The notes under the pieces are model-generated. The model did not search any database. It had not been told where the DNA came from and saw only the letters and a list, made by a program, of their open reading frames with translations. Below are positions 22,762-35,011 of a stretch of 64,000 nucleotides of DNA, in pieces; positions within the stretch are counted from its first letter, which is position 1; each line of letters begins with the position of its first letter. A program made the position numbers and the translations under genes. The stretch is taken from assembly GCA_000934385.1 (NCBI GenBank), contig KN880509.1, forward strand, positions 40,873 to 104,872. Direction: 5' to 3'. This DNA comes from Cylindrobasidium torrendii FP15055 ss-10 (Eukaryota; Basidiomycota; Agaricomycetes; Agaricales; Physalacriaceae).

Positions 22762-24173
22762 TCAGAGTTTTGCCTCGATGATGTTCCTCATTATCGGCGC
22801 CGTTGCCTTTCTGGTTGCATTCGCATTGCCTTGCTTGTACACCCGAACTTCCGTACCCTCTGTCCCATTCAGTGCAAACTTCTTGTGCGCCTCCAATTGT
22901 AGTTCTTTGGCTGCCTCCAAGCCGGCCCACAGCCTATTTGCCAGGCCATCGTACGTGGGTTTGACAAGCCAGACCATTTCCCGCTTGTGCTTTCCGCGTT
23001 TCTCGAGTTTTTTCTTTTGCTGGTGGAAAGAGGTGAGCACACCGAGGACAGTGAGCCCTCGCTCTTCCATGTACGCCGTTCCCTCCGTCAGAAGCTTCCC
23101 ATCCGTCGCCCATTCTTTGAGTGCAAGTGGGACGGTAGACAAGCCGGCCAGTATTGTCGGTGTTTCTGTATGCCAGGCCAAGGACAAATTGTATTCCTTA
23201 TAGTCCCTGCGCAGATGATCTCGAGGAGTAAGATGTGTGAGGCGAAGCTTCTCCTCTGATAGTTTTGTGCTCAGAGACTGGATGGACACGTCTTCATGCA
23301 GAGCTTGGGTCGACACGATCTCCACCATAGGAAGGAGGCGAGTGACTGCGTCTAAATCGATTTTCGTCGCCTTGCCGCCTGGCTTTAGGCCGTTGGTGTC
23401 GACAAGAATGGCAGAAAGCAAAAGGGTTGCAATTTCCCGGGGAAGGCTATCCGGTGCAAGCATAGCGACGTGTGCGGCGCAACTGCCAGCTGGGGCTACA
23501 ATGCGTGGGCTTGCGGACAGGTGCTGCTGTTCGTCATCGTGGTGGTCTATGATGGCCTGCACGACGGATTTGTTTGACACGAATTGCGGTCCTAGGCGGT
23601 TATGGTCCACCAGCGCAAATTTTGTCGCAGAGATGGTGGGTACGTCGTCTGGCAACAAAAGTTGGTCCTGCGGGGAGTTGACGCCTGCCAGACCCAAGGC
23701 GTAAAGGTTCTCTGGTCGAAGTACGAGATCGTCCCTGCGGATCTGTATGAATGGTATCGAGGGTTGTGTTTGTGCTGTTATCCAGGAGTATGCTATGGCA
23801 CTGGCGACACTGTCCAGGTCTTCTGTCTGTGAGATGGTATAGTGAAGATTAGATACAACGCACCTCCAGCTTCGTTGCCCATGACCATGACATACTCATC
23901 TGCAGACCCGCTGGCTACGTTCGCAAGGTACTGGGCCTTCGTCGCAGTCAAGAAGTCCGCAAGCACGCTACTCGAGGCGATTGTCATGGGCTTGGGAGTC
24001 TGCTGAAACACAGAGGATATGCGATGTAAATGTCTGCTCATAAAGACGCGTTGAGAGTACAGAATCAAAGCCAGGCCAGCCAGCAGGAGACAACCAAACA
24101 ATGGTCGCTGATAGTTCTTCGTCAGAGAGTGCATCGCGGCATGATCGGTAGCAATCATCGGCATATCCCACAA
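22762..24173 (-). CDS. PPX1: Exopolyphosphatase (PPX1 family, DHH superfamily)
   Basis: It removes terminal phosphates from inorganic polyphosphate. The DHH core is visible: GNEAGDLDSVASAIAYSW, FALVDHNRLG, AIIDHHDDE, PAGSCAAHVAML and SAILVDTNGLKPGG, followed by a DHHA2-like C-terminal domain. One 44-nt intron (23820-23863) with an AAG acceptor falls in the GNEAG-DLDS motif and fits the family exactly. The longest frame begins at 24173 and includes a membrane segment (PLFGCLLLAGLALILYSQRV) ahead of the domain. The in-frame Met at 23987 (MTIASSSVLADF) would give the usual cytosolic length. It is divergent from the cohesin gene with a 281-bp spacer. Confidence 0.92.
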
Positions 24174-24454
24174 AGACGCGTGACCATTGGTTGGAGGCTT
24201 GGAGACTCAGATAGCTCTCAGGTTGGACGGTGCACTCAAACATACTCATTGACAAGCTATACTCCCGAAACAACGGCTTATGAAATGTCGTGTACAATAC
24301 ATAGCCGGAAGAACAACTCATCCCGACTCTCTTGTTTACAAGTGGCACGTGCGGCGACGCGCTATTCGGTACCGGGAGGCGGCCCTTTGGTCCGATCACA
24401 ACATCTTGCCTCTTGCCGTGACCCTGCAACGCGGTCTCGTTACTCTCTCTGACG

Positions 24455-27400
24455 ATGGATGCCTCTCAGGATAGCTCTCAGAGCGCGCCGAGACGTTCTC
24501 AACGAGAGCGCAAACAGGCGAAACCCAACTCTGCTGGTGTGTACACTTTTCTGTCGTCCGACACACTCATTCAATTGACGCGCTGAGAGTAGCCAGCGCA
24601 GGAAAGAGAAAGCGAGCAACATCAGATGACGAGGAGGAGGATGAAGACAAAGATGCACCTTCTGAAGATGAGAACCAAGAAGACTATGAAGCCCCCAAGG
24701 CCAAGAGTCCCAAGAAACTGGTTGCTAAAAAGGCGCGTCGCGCGTCGCGTCTCTCGCATCCTATGCTCACTTAACCAGGACCCGAAGCCCAAGCCCGCTG
24801 GAACCGCTCGTAAGCCCCGTGGCCGGAAATTACAGGCAAATGGCGTATTCGACGCGGAGAAGGTCGCGAAAGAGACCAAGATAAACACCGACAACCCCTT
24901 GTTTAGTGCGCTTTTTGTCTTGACCACATCTCCTTGCTGAATTCATGGACAGATGCCATTATGAATCCATCTGCCGCTCTACAAGGGATGGCCGAGGACT
25001 TCCTAGAGTCGTTCAGCCAAGATACACCTGCATCTCAAGCGGAGTTGGTCAACTTGGTTCTTCGCGCATGTGGATGCAACGACACTGTGGATGGAGACAT
25101 GGCTTCGGACACAGATGGTGTGCAGAGCTCAGTGGATGATTTCATAGAGGCCCTCAAACAGGTGCGCTGAGTTGAGTGTCCAAAAGCTTATTCGTTTACA
25201 AGCATTGTAGGAAAGCAATCCCACATATCCATTAACTTCCAAGAATCCTATGTTCAAGAAGTTCCGCGCGTCCTTGACCGAGTTTATCTCGCGTCTTGTT
25301 ATTTCGGCAGCCGACCTCAATACTCTGTACTCTACGGACTTGGTCACCAACTTGGCCACATGGATCGTGACTATGAGCTCTGCACCCCTTCGGAATTTCC
25401 GACACACTGCGACAGTGGTTGCGCTGGATCTGCTCTCTGCGTTATGTGATGTTGCTCATGGCGTGGAAAAGGAGGAAGAAGTCCTTGGCCGCCAACGAGA
25501 AGGCGAGAAGAAGCGGAAGGCAAAGGGTGGCGCTAGTGCGAAGGAGAAGGAACTTGCTATTAAATCCAAAGACATCAAGAAACGCAAGAACCACTTGTCG
25601 CAGTATATGAAGGAGATAATTGACGGGTAGGCGCCGCATTTTCGTTACCCTAGTATGTATCTCACTTCTTTCTAGCGTCTTCATGAACCGCTATCGTGAC
25701 CTTGACCCGACTATCCGCACAGAGTGCATCACTTCGCTGGGCATCTTCATCAAGAAATATCCATCCCACTTTCTTAACAACAATGAATACCTCCGTTACA
25801 TTGGTTGGGTACTTTCTGACGCCGACACCCATGTACGACTCGCGGCCGTCAAGGCTCTCCAAGTCATATACTCGTCCAACGTGTCTGACAACTTCCTTAC
25901 CAACCTTAACCATTTCACCGAGCGTTTCAAACCACGACTCACAGAGATGGCCGAGGCCGATGTCGACCTTAGCGTTCGCGTGGGTGTTCTCAATGTGCTG
26001 GAGGCCGTCGAGAAAATGGGCATGCTCGGTGATGAAGACCGCGAGCGTCTCGGTGGGTTAGTCTACTGCAGCGAGCTTCGCGTTCGAAAAGCCGTCGCTG
26101 GATTTGTGCGCGGAGTATGGGAGGAATGGGTAGAGGATAGGGAGACCGAGATGTCTGTGACGGACCAGGATGAGAAGGACCGCATTGCCCTCAAAGGCAT
26201 TGCAGCCCTCCTGGGGAAATGGGGAGAGGTACTGGATGAAAAGTCGGGAGAGGATCAGGAAGATACCGATGCTGGCAATAACTCCGCCGCCGACATCGCT
26301 CAGCTGGCGGCCAGCAAGGGCAAGACATCTGAAGGTCGCATATCTCTAGCTGCTGAGGCATTGTGGGACGAGCTTGACGCAATCAGAGACTGGAACGGCA
26401 TACTGGAGGTGCTGATACTAGATCACTCTGATGCAGCTGAGTCTCAAGCGGCCTCGAGCAAGAGGAAGGGGAAGAAGAAGGCAAAGGCCGTTGACGATGA
26501 TGACGAGGCCGTCTCGGTCAGTGAATCATGGCGCCTTGAGGAGGGCGAAGAAGGGATTCTTCTTAACCTCCTTGTTACTTCTATCATTCACACTAGGAAG
26601 GACGCCGCCGGTGCGAAGAAGGTTGGTACTTTTCACTGTACTCCCGTTCCCATTTTAACATATCTCCAGGGAGAGGAAGAAGCCGTTACCAATGAGATAA
26701 CAAGGGCCCTCATGAAGGCTCTTCCGCGCCTCTTCGTCAAGTATCACTCCGATGAGAACCGTATCAAAGACGTTCTTACATTACCTATGCTCATGAATCT
26801 CGAGCTGTATCTCGAAATGCGTGCGGTCGCAGTACGTTGTAAGTCTAACTTTGCAACCCCCTCTGACCGGCCCACAGGATTTTACAACTCTTTGGGATGA
26901 CGTTCTCAAACAATTTCTATCCCATTCCTCACCTGTCATTCTTCAAGTGGCTATGGGAACCATTAATACTTTCATGGCTGCAACCGCATTGTCCAACACG
27001 AACAGTGCCAAGATTCTCGAACTAGAAGATGAACTGTCGACGGTTCTCCGCGACTCGGTTAGTGATAAAGACGAGATTGAGACAGCGACGTTCAGCGAGG
27101 ACGAGCTACGGAGATTGGGAGCGACCTGCCTGCGATTGGGAATTCTCGCCGGCGCGCGCGACCTCACTAATTGGATGGAGGAAAGCGAGGGCGGGAAGCA
27201 GAGTAGCGCCTGGGAACTTCTTGCTGCGATAGCAGAGAGGGGACGGATTGGCTACGCTGAGGAGGAAATGGTGCGTGTACTCTTTGGTGTGTTACTGCCA
27301 CTTACACACCATTCGTAGGTTGTTGAACAGGCACTCCACCTTATGACCCTACACATAATGTGGAAAGGCAAGGGCATGCTTACTCATCCCGAGGACGACA

Positions 27401-29407
27401 AGTACCGCGAAACGTTGGTTGACCAGAGAGGTTTGCTGCTCGAGAAGCTCACCGAGTTTGCTGTGGGTGCTCAAGCAAATACGGTTGAAGGCGTCAAGCG
27501 AGTGGTATGTTGTCAGTGATATTGTCTGCCACTCATCTTGAATCTCTTTCAGGCGTTCAAAAACCTTCTTCATCTGCACGTCCTGTTTTCTCCTGCTCAA
27601 ACGACCTCAGCGGACGGAACTCCGATGCCAACAGCGGCCATTGCGTTGTCCATGGAGGACGAGACCCAGTACAGATGTGCAGGGTACATCCAGTCTGAAA
27701 TTGAACGCTACGCAGAAGCATCCGGAGAGTATATCACAGAGGATGATGAGGATAGCGACGAGGATAGCGACAGTGATGATGGCGAGAGAACGACCCCGAA
27801 GCCAAAGAAGGCTAAAAAGGTCAAGAAAACAAACGCCTCGGAGACCAAAGGTATGCATTCCCGCACACATTGGTTCTGCGATGATTGATCGTGATGATAG
27901 CGAGCCAGGCAGATTCCCGTGGACGGCTCGAGAAGGAGTACGTATTCATTGATGTTATAACGACCTTCCTACGGGCGACTCGTGCTGGTGCGATCAGTGT
28001 GCATCACACAGGAGTCATTCTAGCGCACTACGGACGCCTTGGACCAGCGTTCAACCTCTGCACCAAACCAGTCATAGACCTTCTGCGCGAGGAAGGCATG
28101 TACAACGAGAATGGGGATTTGGTGGTGGCCGTTCTACACAAAGCACTGCAAGAGGTGTGTTGGATCTCTTTGTCAGGATATCGTCTCTCAATAAACGGAT
28201 AGGCCTGCTCCATGATTATTGACTCGACAGTACGCGACGAAAGCAACGCCGTCCAACTGGCCAAGCAACTTTCAACGACGTTCCTCATCCGGGGGACTCA
28301 GTTGTCAGTCGTACGCCGACTGGACGTGCAATACGTTGTCGAGATTCACGAGAAGATGGTGAAGTGGATAGTCAAACGGGCATCGACGTACAGCAACAAC
28401 AGCAACCAAGGGGCATTGAAACGCGCGCTGCTTTGCTTCAGGCCGCTCACGCAAATGTTGGCTACCGTGCAGACAAGAGATGCGCTTTCAATGTATGTGT
28501 AGTCCCACTATCATGCGCTTATCACTAACGCATACACTCATAGTAAAGCATATCTGGATCAGACGTTGGCGCAGGCAAAGCTCGAGATTGGCAAGACGGC
28601 AATATGGGAGCCGCTCCAGGCATACGAGCGCAAGCTCGCACTCAAGGACAAAGACTCCAAAGGTTGGTCACTATGAATTGCCCTGCGATATGATATCTCA
28701 CCCGCCGTCCAGCGCCTGCCAAAGGGTCTCGAAAGCCTCGGGGCAAGGGCAAGAAGGCTACGGGCGATGCAACGGACGAAGAGAGCGAGGTCGAACGAAT
28801 GGTCGGGATGGGCGATGACAGCGACGACGATGTGGCTCAGTCCAAGGCGCCTCATACTCCCAAGGCAAAACCAAAAGCTAAGCCGCGACCAAAGCCACAA
28901 CCGACAAGACAAGTACCAAGTAGAGCTGCGTCTAACAAGGCGAAAAACGCCATCTCAGACCAGAGCGATGCAGACGGAGAGGCAGAAGAGGACGAAATGG
29001 ATGTGGATGAAACACAGGCGACGCCTAAGGCGCGTCCAAAACCTCGGCAGGCTCGAAAGACCAAGAGTGCGGCAGCGAGCCCGGTGAAGAAGGCCGCAAG
29101 TGGGAGGCCGAAGGCCCCGTCCAGGTCTTCTTCCAAGAGAAAATCTGTGGAGGATGATGAGGATGAAGATCAAGAGGAGGAACAAGAGGAGGAGGAACAG
29201 GAAGAGCAGGAAGAACAGGAAGAGCAGGAGGAAGAGCAGGAGCCAGAGCCCGAACCGGCGCCAGTGACCCCTCCAAGGTCATCAAGGAAGCGATCGCGCG
29301 ACCAAGTTGACAAGGAAGAGGCTGCTCCTGCACCGACGATTGACGATCCGCCGACACCTGAGGAGGGCTATATTCGCGTCAACAAGAAGAAGCGTGCGAG
29401 GCGGTAG
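24455..29407 (+). CDS. SCC3: Cohesin subunit Scc3 / STAG (stromal antigen)
   Basis: Scc3 binds the Scc1 kleisin and helps load and hold cohesin on chromosomes. The N-terminus is charged and nuclear-like (RRSQRERKQAK, ATSDDEEEDEDKD). The STAG domain has NPMFKKFRASLTEFISRLV and LATWIVTMSSAPLRNFRHTA. The stromalin conservative domain reads GVFMNRYRDLDPTIRTECI, then SLGIFIKKYPSHFL and RYIGWVLSDADTHVRLAAVK. HEAT-like repeats follow through 25900-28600. At least eight introns are present (for example near 24540, 24760, 25630, 26620 and 28150). The C-terminal tail is disordered, with alternating basic patches and a Glu/Gln run, and ends RVNKKKRARR. The longest gene in the window; start is the first ATG in frame with the basic N-terminus. 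Confidence 0.93.
29161..29250 (+). repeat. GAR-rich low-complexity tract in the Scc3 tail
   Basis: A purine-only run built from GAGGAR and CAGGAA units encodes a Glu/Gln-rich acidic stretch of roughly 30 residues. It lies within the disordered tail of the cohesin subunit and is a likely site of length variation. Confidence 0.8.
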
Positions 29408-30136
29408 TCTGTGTGCATTGTTGGGATCGAGCCCTGAGTTGCTACTATTCGAAGATACCCTCTGCTGCCATCAACTTAGTTTACTTGTAATCATCTCTGG
29501 TATGTACTAACTCTGCTGTCATTTAATGTTGCTTGTAAGGAATCCGACTCGGTATTGCTTTGCCATTTGCCATCTGTACTTTGGTTATCTATTGGGTCTG
29601 TGACGGGAAAACGTTTGCTTGGGTTAATTCACGCGGCCGTCGGATGTGTGACGCTGGCACGTTCTTCGTATCCGAGATATCTGAGGCCTGAGGATAAGGC
29701 GTATGTCTCCCGAAATATGTATGTATGATATGCATACTTCTGTTTGTCTTGCATGTCTTTAGTCCAAAAGCACATCTCTATTCGAGGTTATAGCAATGCC
29801 AATCAGGCTCAGGGATGATTTTCATCAGTTTCAATGCTCGGCATCTGGCTATCTTTTGAGCCTCCAAGTGGTCAAGATGCGAGGCTAGAGCTTGGGGACA
29901 CAGGTACATCCAAAGCTCAAACCAAGTCCAAACTTGAATCCCATCATGGCCTTGATTGATGGATGCAGTGATGCTACATGCTTCTTAGCATCTGCTGAGT
30001 GTGATGGCGGTTCGTGTGCTATCTTCCTACCACCACAGCCAAGAACTTGCTTGCGCTCTTTCCCGACTCTACCACCTTAAATTTGGCCTTGAACTCCATC
30101 TTTTGAGCTCGCATTGCCTCGAGGCAGTTGGACGAA
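29408..30136. other. Intergenic region between the cohesin gene and the Ser/Pro-rich gene
   Basis: 729 bp holding the 3' end of the cohesin gene and the promoter of the next gene. Only short open frames are present. TATGTATGTATGATATGCATAC at 29718-29739 is a local alternating run. No RNA gene recognised. Confidence 0.45.
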
Positions 30137-33100
30137 ATGCCTGCCCTGCCATCATTTATGTCGCTTTCGAGGCACCGGAATAAATCCAAGAGCACCAAAC
30201 TACCACTCGAGGAGCCCGGAACGCTTAACATCCTGCAGTCACAGTCTCTACGTGGAAGCCGCGATGTCTTTGACATTGACAATGCAGGCGGCGAATCTCG
30301 CGGCGCAACCCTCGGACGGATGCAACTGGATGCTAGCCTCCCCAAACGCGAATCTAACTGGTTTACTGGCCATCTGTCGACGTCCGCGCCTACCAATCTC
30401 AATAATGTGAAGACAACGCCTTCGAGAGGGCTCAAGCGCGGAAAGAACGGAGAGCTATACTACGACTACGACGATGACCTCGCCCGTTCAGAGGATGCCA
30501 TTGCGAATTTAGAGGCGCTCACGGTACACTTTTAATCATAAAATATCTTCAAAGAGTCTAACGCGTTTTCTGTAGGGTGTGAACGGCTATAATTCCACTA
30601 CCGAATTGACTCGAACGCCATCTTCCGTACGTCCAAGGCAATTTCAAGGCCAATTCCAGCCCATCGGGGGTCTCACACTTGCTGTAGGATGGAAACAACG
30701 CTGCTGCTGGATCAAGTCGGAAACCCAAGACTACACCGGCACCCATTATTATTCCAACGTCCAGTCACTCAACGCTTGATCATGGCGAGGAGGCCATTGA
30801 CCCAAGCCCAATGCTGGCGCGTCCCAAATCGCACGAGTCCCTCGACGGATGGTCTGCCGTATCTGGTTCCACTCTCGCACGCGCCTTGCTGGCAAATCCT
30901 TTTGCGCTTTCCGAGAACGGTACCATGCTGAGCACGGTTTCAAGATTGGACTCTGCCGTTCTTCCCAGGAACGAAGAGGGATTCCCATCGCGAGCTCCAA
31001 CCCGCCGGAACACACCTCCACCGGACATTCTCGAGGATCCCCAAGCGCACTCAGTAGACGCTGAATTGGACAGTGGCAGCTCTAAGGAAGTTGTTCTACC
31101 CGCCCTTATGCTCGATTCGACTCTGCTCAACACATCGTCGAGTGGAATCGCCAACGAAACCTCTTCTGATTCGTACTTGGGGGACAGTGGCGAACACGTC
31201 GCTCCGCCAGAAATTGTCACCGATAGGACATTCAAAACCGCGCAAGAAGAGGCGATAGCACGCGGGGCCAGTCGTCGACTAGCTTCCGAAACCTCCCAGG
31301 ACGGCCGTGATATGGACTCGGACTCTACCTCTACGGCAAGCCCGTCCCAAACCAAATCCAGCCACTATCCCAGCAAAGTCAAGATAATGCCCATGGGGCG
31401 GTCTCTTTCCAATGTTTCCGCTTCGAGTGAGTAGAATGGGCTCATCCTCATTCAGTTTGCTAACGCGCAATAGATCGTCTGGAGATGTTGGAACTCTCGC
31501 GTACTCTATCGCTTCGGGAGGCGCCTCAAGGTCGTTTGTCTTTACTGCCAATAGGCCCTCGACCCAAGCAAGTGCGTAGTCTGCCGTCCTGAGGGCTTAT
31601 GGATATTGACGTGTCTGTCTGCTGCAAGAGTAAGGATACTTCCGGCCCACGGCACCATTCATTTTCAAGCAGCATGATACTCAGCGAGTCCATGCGACCA
31701 CATTCAATGGAAACCCCAGGAGCGTCGACGATATCTCGCCCCAGCGAACAGAGAGATTCCGTTTCTTCAAGTCATGTCGGACCTACTATTCCCAATGGGC
31801 ATTTTTCTGAACCAGTGCCTCCCGCAACTACCGAGATGCGACACCCTCGTGTTAATAGCATCGAGAGGTTGCACATATCGCTCCCCGCGGTCTCACCACT
31901 ACGAACGCGACATAGCTCGCCGGCATCGACGCTGGGACTGGAACAAAATCTTCCGGCTCTTCCATCGTCTCCAGTATCTCCCAACAGTCGCTCACCGCAA
32001 GACGCTGATATCCCTCGTTCACCTGCGCCGTCCACAATCTATCTCGTTGGATCGGATACACCGCTCCTCGTGCCCCCTCCCCCGCCAATGGCCCCTCCTC
32101 CGCCCCCACCTCCGGCGCCCCCGCAACATACAGGGACGTATTTATCGCGTCCGCCAGAGACTCTGAGAGCTACTCCGCTCTCTCCACTGGTTGAACGAAG
32201 CGAGGAGAGCTGGTCCCCCCGTACCACAGAGGAAAGTGGTAGGATGGTTGGCACGAGCATCAATGCCTCAGAAGGGCCCCCGGTCATTCCTTCGGCTGGT
32301 TTCCACGCCAGAGCAGCTTCGCATCCATCGATATTGACGACGACGCATAGACATTGTTTGTCGTGGGACAACCATTCCAGCAGCCATAATCACGACCACG
32401 AACAGCAAAGTATTCCGATGGGTTCGCCTCCCTCGTATGAGTATGTGGTCTCCCTTGACGAGACGGCAAGCAGTTCCAGCCATAGCTCGCACAGCGCACC
32501 GCGCGACTCCATTAGTAGTCTATCATCTGTGACCGATTCTGTATCGTCTACAACAACTGTCAGGCGCCGACGAACGACCCGCGCGCCCATCGGCCCTCGA
32601 CAGCCCGCTCGTGATCGATCATCGTTCCCACCGGTGACAAGGACAGTTGAAGAGCAAGAAGCGACCTCGAATATTCAGGCGCAAGCGCGAACTTTTGCAT
32701 CACCCCTCATTCCATCTCCCGCTCTAGAATTCCCCACGCCCCCGCTTCCATTGCGTGGGTACTCGCTGGACGCCGCAAGGTTGGCCTTTACACCTCAACA
32801 ACTCGAAGATATCGTTGCCAACGCCATTCGGTGGTCCGCGGATCCTTCTTCGGTACGCCTGCTGCAGCAGGAGGCCGTGGATGTGCAAATACCGTTGAGG
32901 CTCGAGGCGTTGATTGAAAGACGCGCCCAGTTGCAGCACAAATACAAGCTGGAAGTACGTCGGCGGACGGATTTGTTTGATCAAATTCTACGAGGGGACG
33001 CACATGTCGGCATCCACGAGCTCAAGGTGCTTTGCGTATCGTTGGACGACATGTCGGCGGAATTACACGCCGTTGATGAGCAAGTCGCCCAGCTGAATAC

Positions 33101-33733
33101 GTTGGTCCATTTCCATAAGTCTAGTGCGCTGGCTATTGCGCTGCAGAAGGTCAATCATGCGTTTTTGGATGGATTCTCGAGGGCACAAGGATTGAAGAAA
33201 CAGGTGCAGGCTCTGCAAGCGGACCGCGACGAGGCTTGGTATTTGGCAGAAGCGGCCGCGAGGGATTTACAGGAGATGGCCCATTTGGAGGACAGTGTGG
33301 ATAGTCCATGGTGCAGGACAAATACTGCATTGAAGCGCTTGTCCAGCTTACGGGCGTCGAGGCCAGCCTCGATGATTAGCGTGCATTCGTCTAGTGGTCT
33401 TCGGTCGGCAATGGATATCCCACCCGTCCCACCCATAATGTGGAAAGATATTTCCTCTCCGGTGCGTACCGCGCGTTAGTTCGTGGCTTATTTCTCTTAT
33501 GCGGACTGCAGCCTCTCGACAACGCCCGGATATTCGAAGCAGATCTCGGCCGTGTGTATGATGAGTTGCATGAAATGTTGGGACTCCCTGTGCCTCATGA
33601 CAGGCCGACACTACGACGAGCCCGCTCTCTGATGAAACCGTCGACTGAAGTGGAAGTTGGCTTCCGTCAGGACAATTGTATTCGGCTTTCACGTCCTCGG
33701 TCCCTGCCTAACTTGTTGGCGGTGGAGCCTTGA
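30137..33733 (+). CDS. Large Ser/Pro-rich protein with polyproline and coiled-coil segments, unknown function
   Basis: Six or more exons give a protein of over 1000 residues. The N-terminus is basic (MPALPSFMSLSRHRNKSKST). A long disordered Ser/Thr/Pro-rich region follows, then a proline run (VPPPPPMAPPPPPPPAPP) able to bind profilin, SH3 or WW partners. The folded C-terminal part (about 32750-33480) has an AFTPQQLEDIVANAIRW helix and coiled coils (ALIERRAQLQHKYKLEVRRR, LKKQVQALQADRDEAWYL). The last intron (near 33461-33510) joins DISSP to LDNARIFEADLGRVYDEL. The short exon at 31473-31570 is needed for frame. No named family was recognised; a polarity or cytoskeletal scaffold is only a guess from composition. 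Confidence 0.7.
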
Positions 33734-35011
33734 GGGGTATTATTTAACGCTTGCGGTTGAGGCTTATTAAATTTATTCTGGATGTATGCATATGTATACG
33801 CGTATGAATGCTCATGACTTTCAAAAACCTTCGACCGGCAGTGTGTGCGTTGCGGTATGTTTTCGCCGCCTCAGTCAGCAAGTAAGTGCTAAGGAAGGAC
33901 GCCAGGTGAGACTGAGAAGATCAGATCAATGGTCATGCAACGGCGTAGCAACGAAAGACACATGGTCGAGGGGGACGCATCGACCCTGCATCGACCTTGC
34001 ACATTGTCCGATGATATCAATGGGATCCACGGGAAAAACACCAAACCATAAAGAGCAAGCGCCCTGAACATGGCCATGCATTGCAGTGGGAAATTACAAG
34101 ACCAGAGACAACATCAAGGTGAAGCGAAAGTCGCTTTGGTAATGCGATTACAGAGCGAATCTCATGAGTTCTCCTACGAATGTCCTTGCCGATATACGTT
34201 GAATGTGATCCTCTTGTTGTCTGGTTGAAGTTCTAACTTCTATGGCGTGGAGTGCACAGTCGAGATAAGCGACGCAGTCGCTGTGATTCTGAGGTCCGAC
34301 ACGACAACTCGGACACGTAGATGAGATACATTCCACTCTTTGCATTCCTAGACAATTCGAAGAGAAAACAGACCCAGTCGTCCGCGTCAGGGCTCTAATT
34401 CGTCCGAGTACACACAAAGGCTCACTGATGCCTCCGTTTGACAAATCTGGATGCTGCATAGCTTTGGTTCGAAGGTTACCCGAAGGAGATCTGCATCAGC
34501 CGTGGTAACAACGTGGTAACAACCATTCTGGCCAGTGGCGGCCACGCGATCCCAGTACTTGCATAGCCAATCGTGGCCAGATCGGAGAGCACGAGGCAAT
34601 CACATTCAATGTAAGGGACCCACCACAAGTCTATCCAAACTTGCTATTCCCTAAGGCAACACATTGCGATGACAATGACAAAGGCACTGACTATATTGAG
34701 GATCCAGAGAGGTCTAACCTATATAGTATCATGCAAAGTACGGGCAAAGTGCTGGGCATTGATATTGGGGAGCAACGATAGAGCGCCGCGTCTCAAGATA
34801 TAGAAGTGAATACAGATACAAATTCGAACCCAATTATTTAACCAAGAACAGTAGTAAGAAGAGGCTATCAAGATGGATACAGGGCATTTACGAGCATTGA
34901 GCAATAAGTAAGATAATATGTAATAAAACAGCAAGGGAGTCATCTAGATGTATTATGCAAAGAGGGGACGTCGAAGATCTACTTGACGGGTATTGTGCCA
35001 AAGAGAGAGGG
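33734..35011. other. 1.3-kb convergent intergenic region
   Basis: Lies between the convergent genes at 30137 and 35012. Two overlapping minus-strand open frames (34148-34459 and 34387-34599) contain Cys-rich pieces such as ECISSTCPSCRVG, but they are in different frames and no splice was found to join them cleanly. 34690-34960 is AT-rich. Probably 3' untranslated and spacer sequence. Confidence 0.4.

Noticed and set aside
34148..34599. Cys-rich minus-strand frames between two convergent genes
   Set aside because: They are in two different frames with no convincing intron between them and no promoter.
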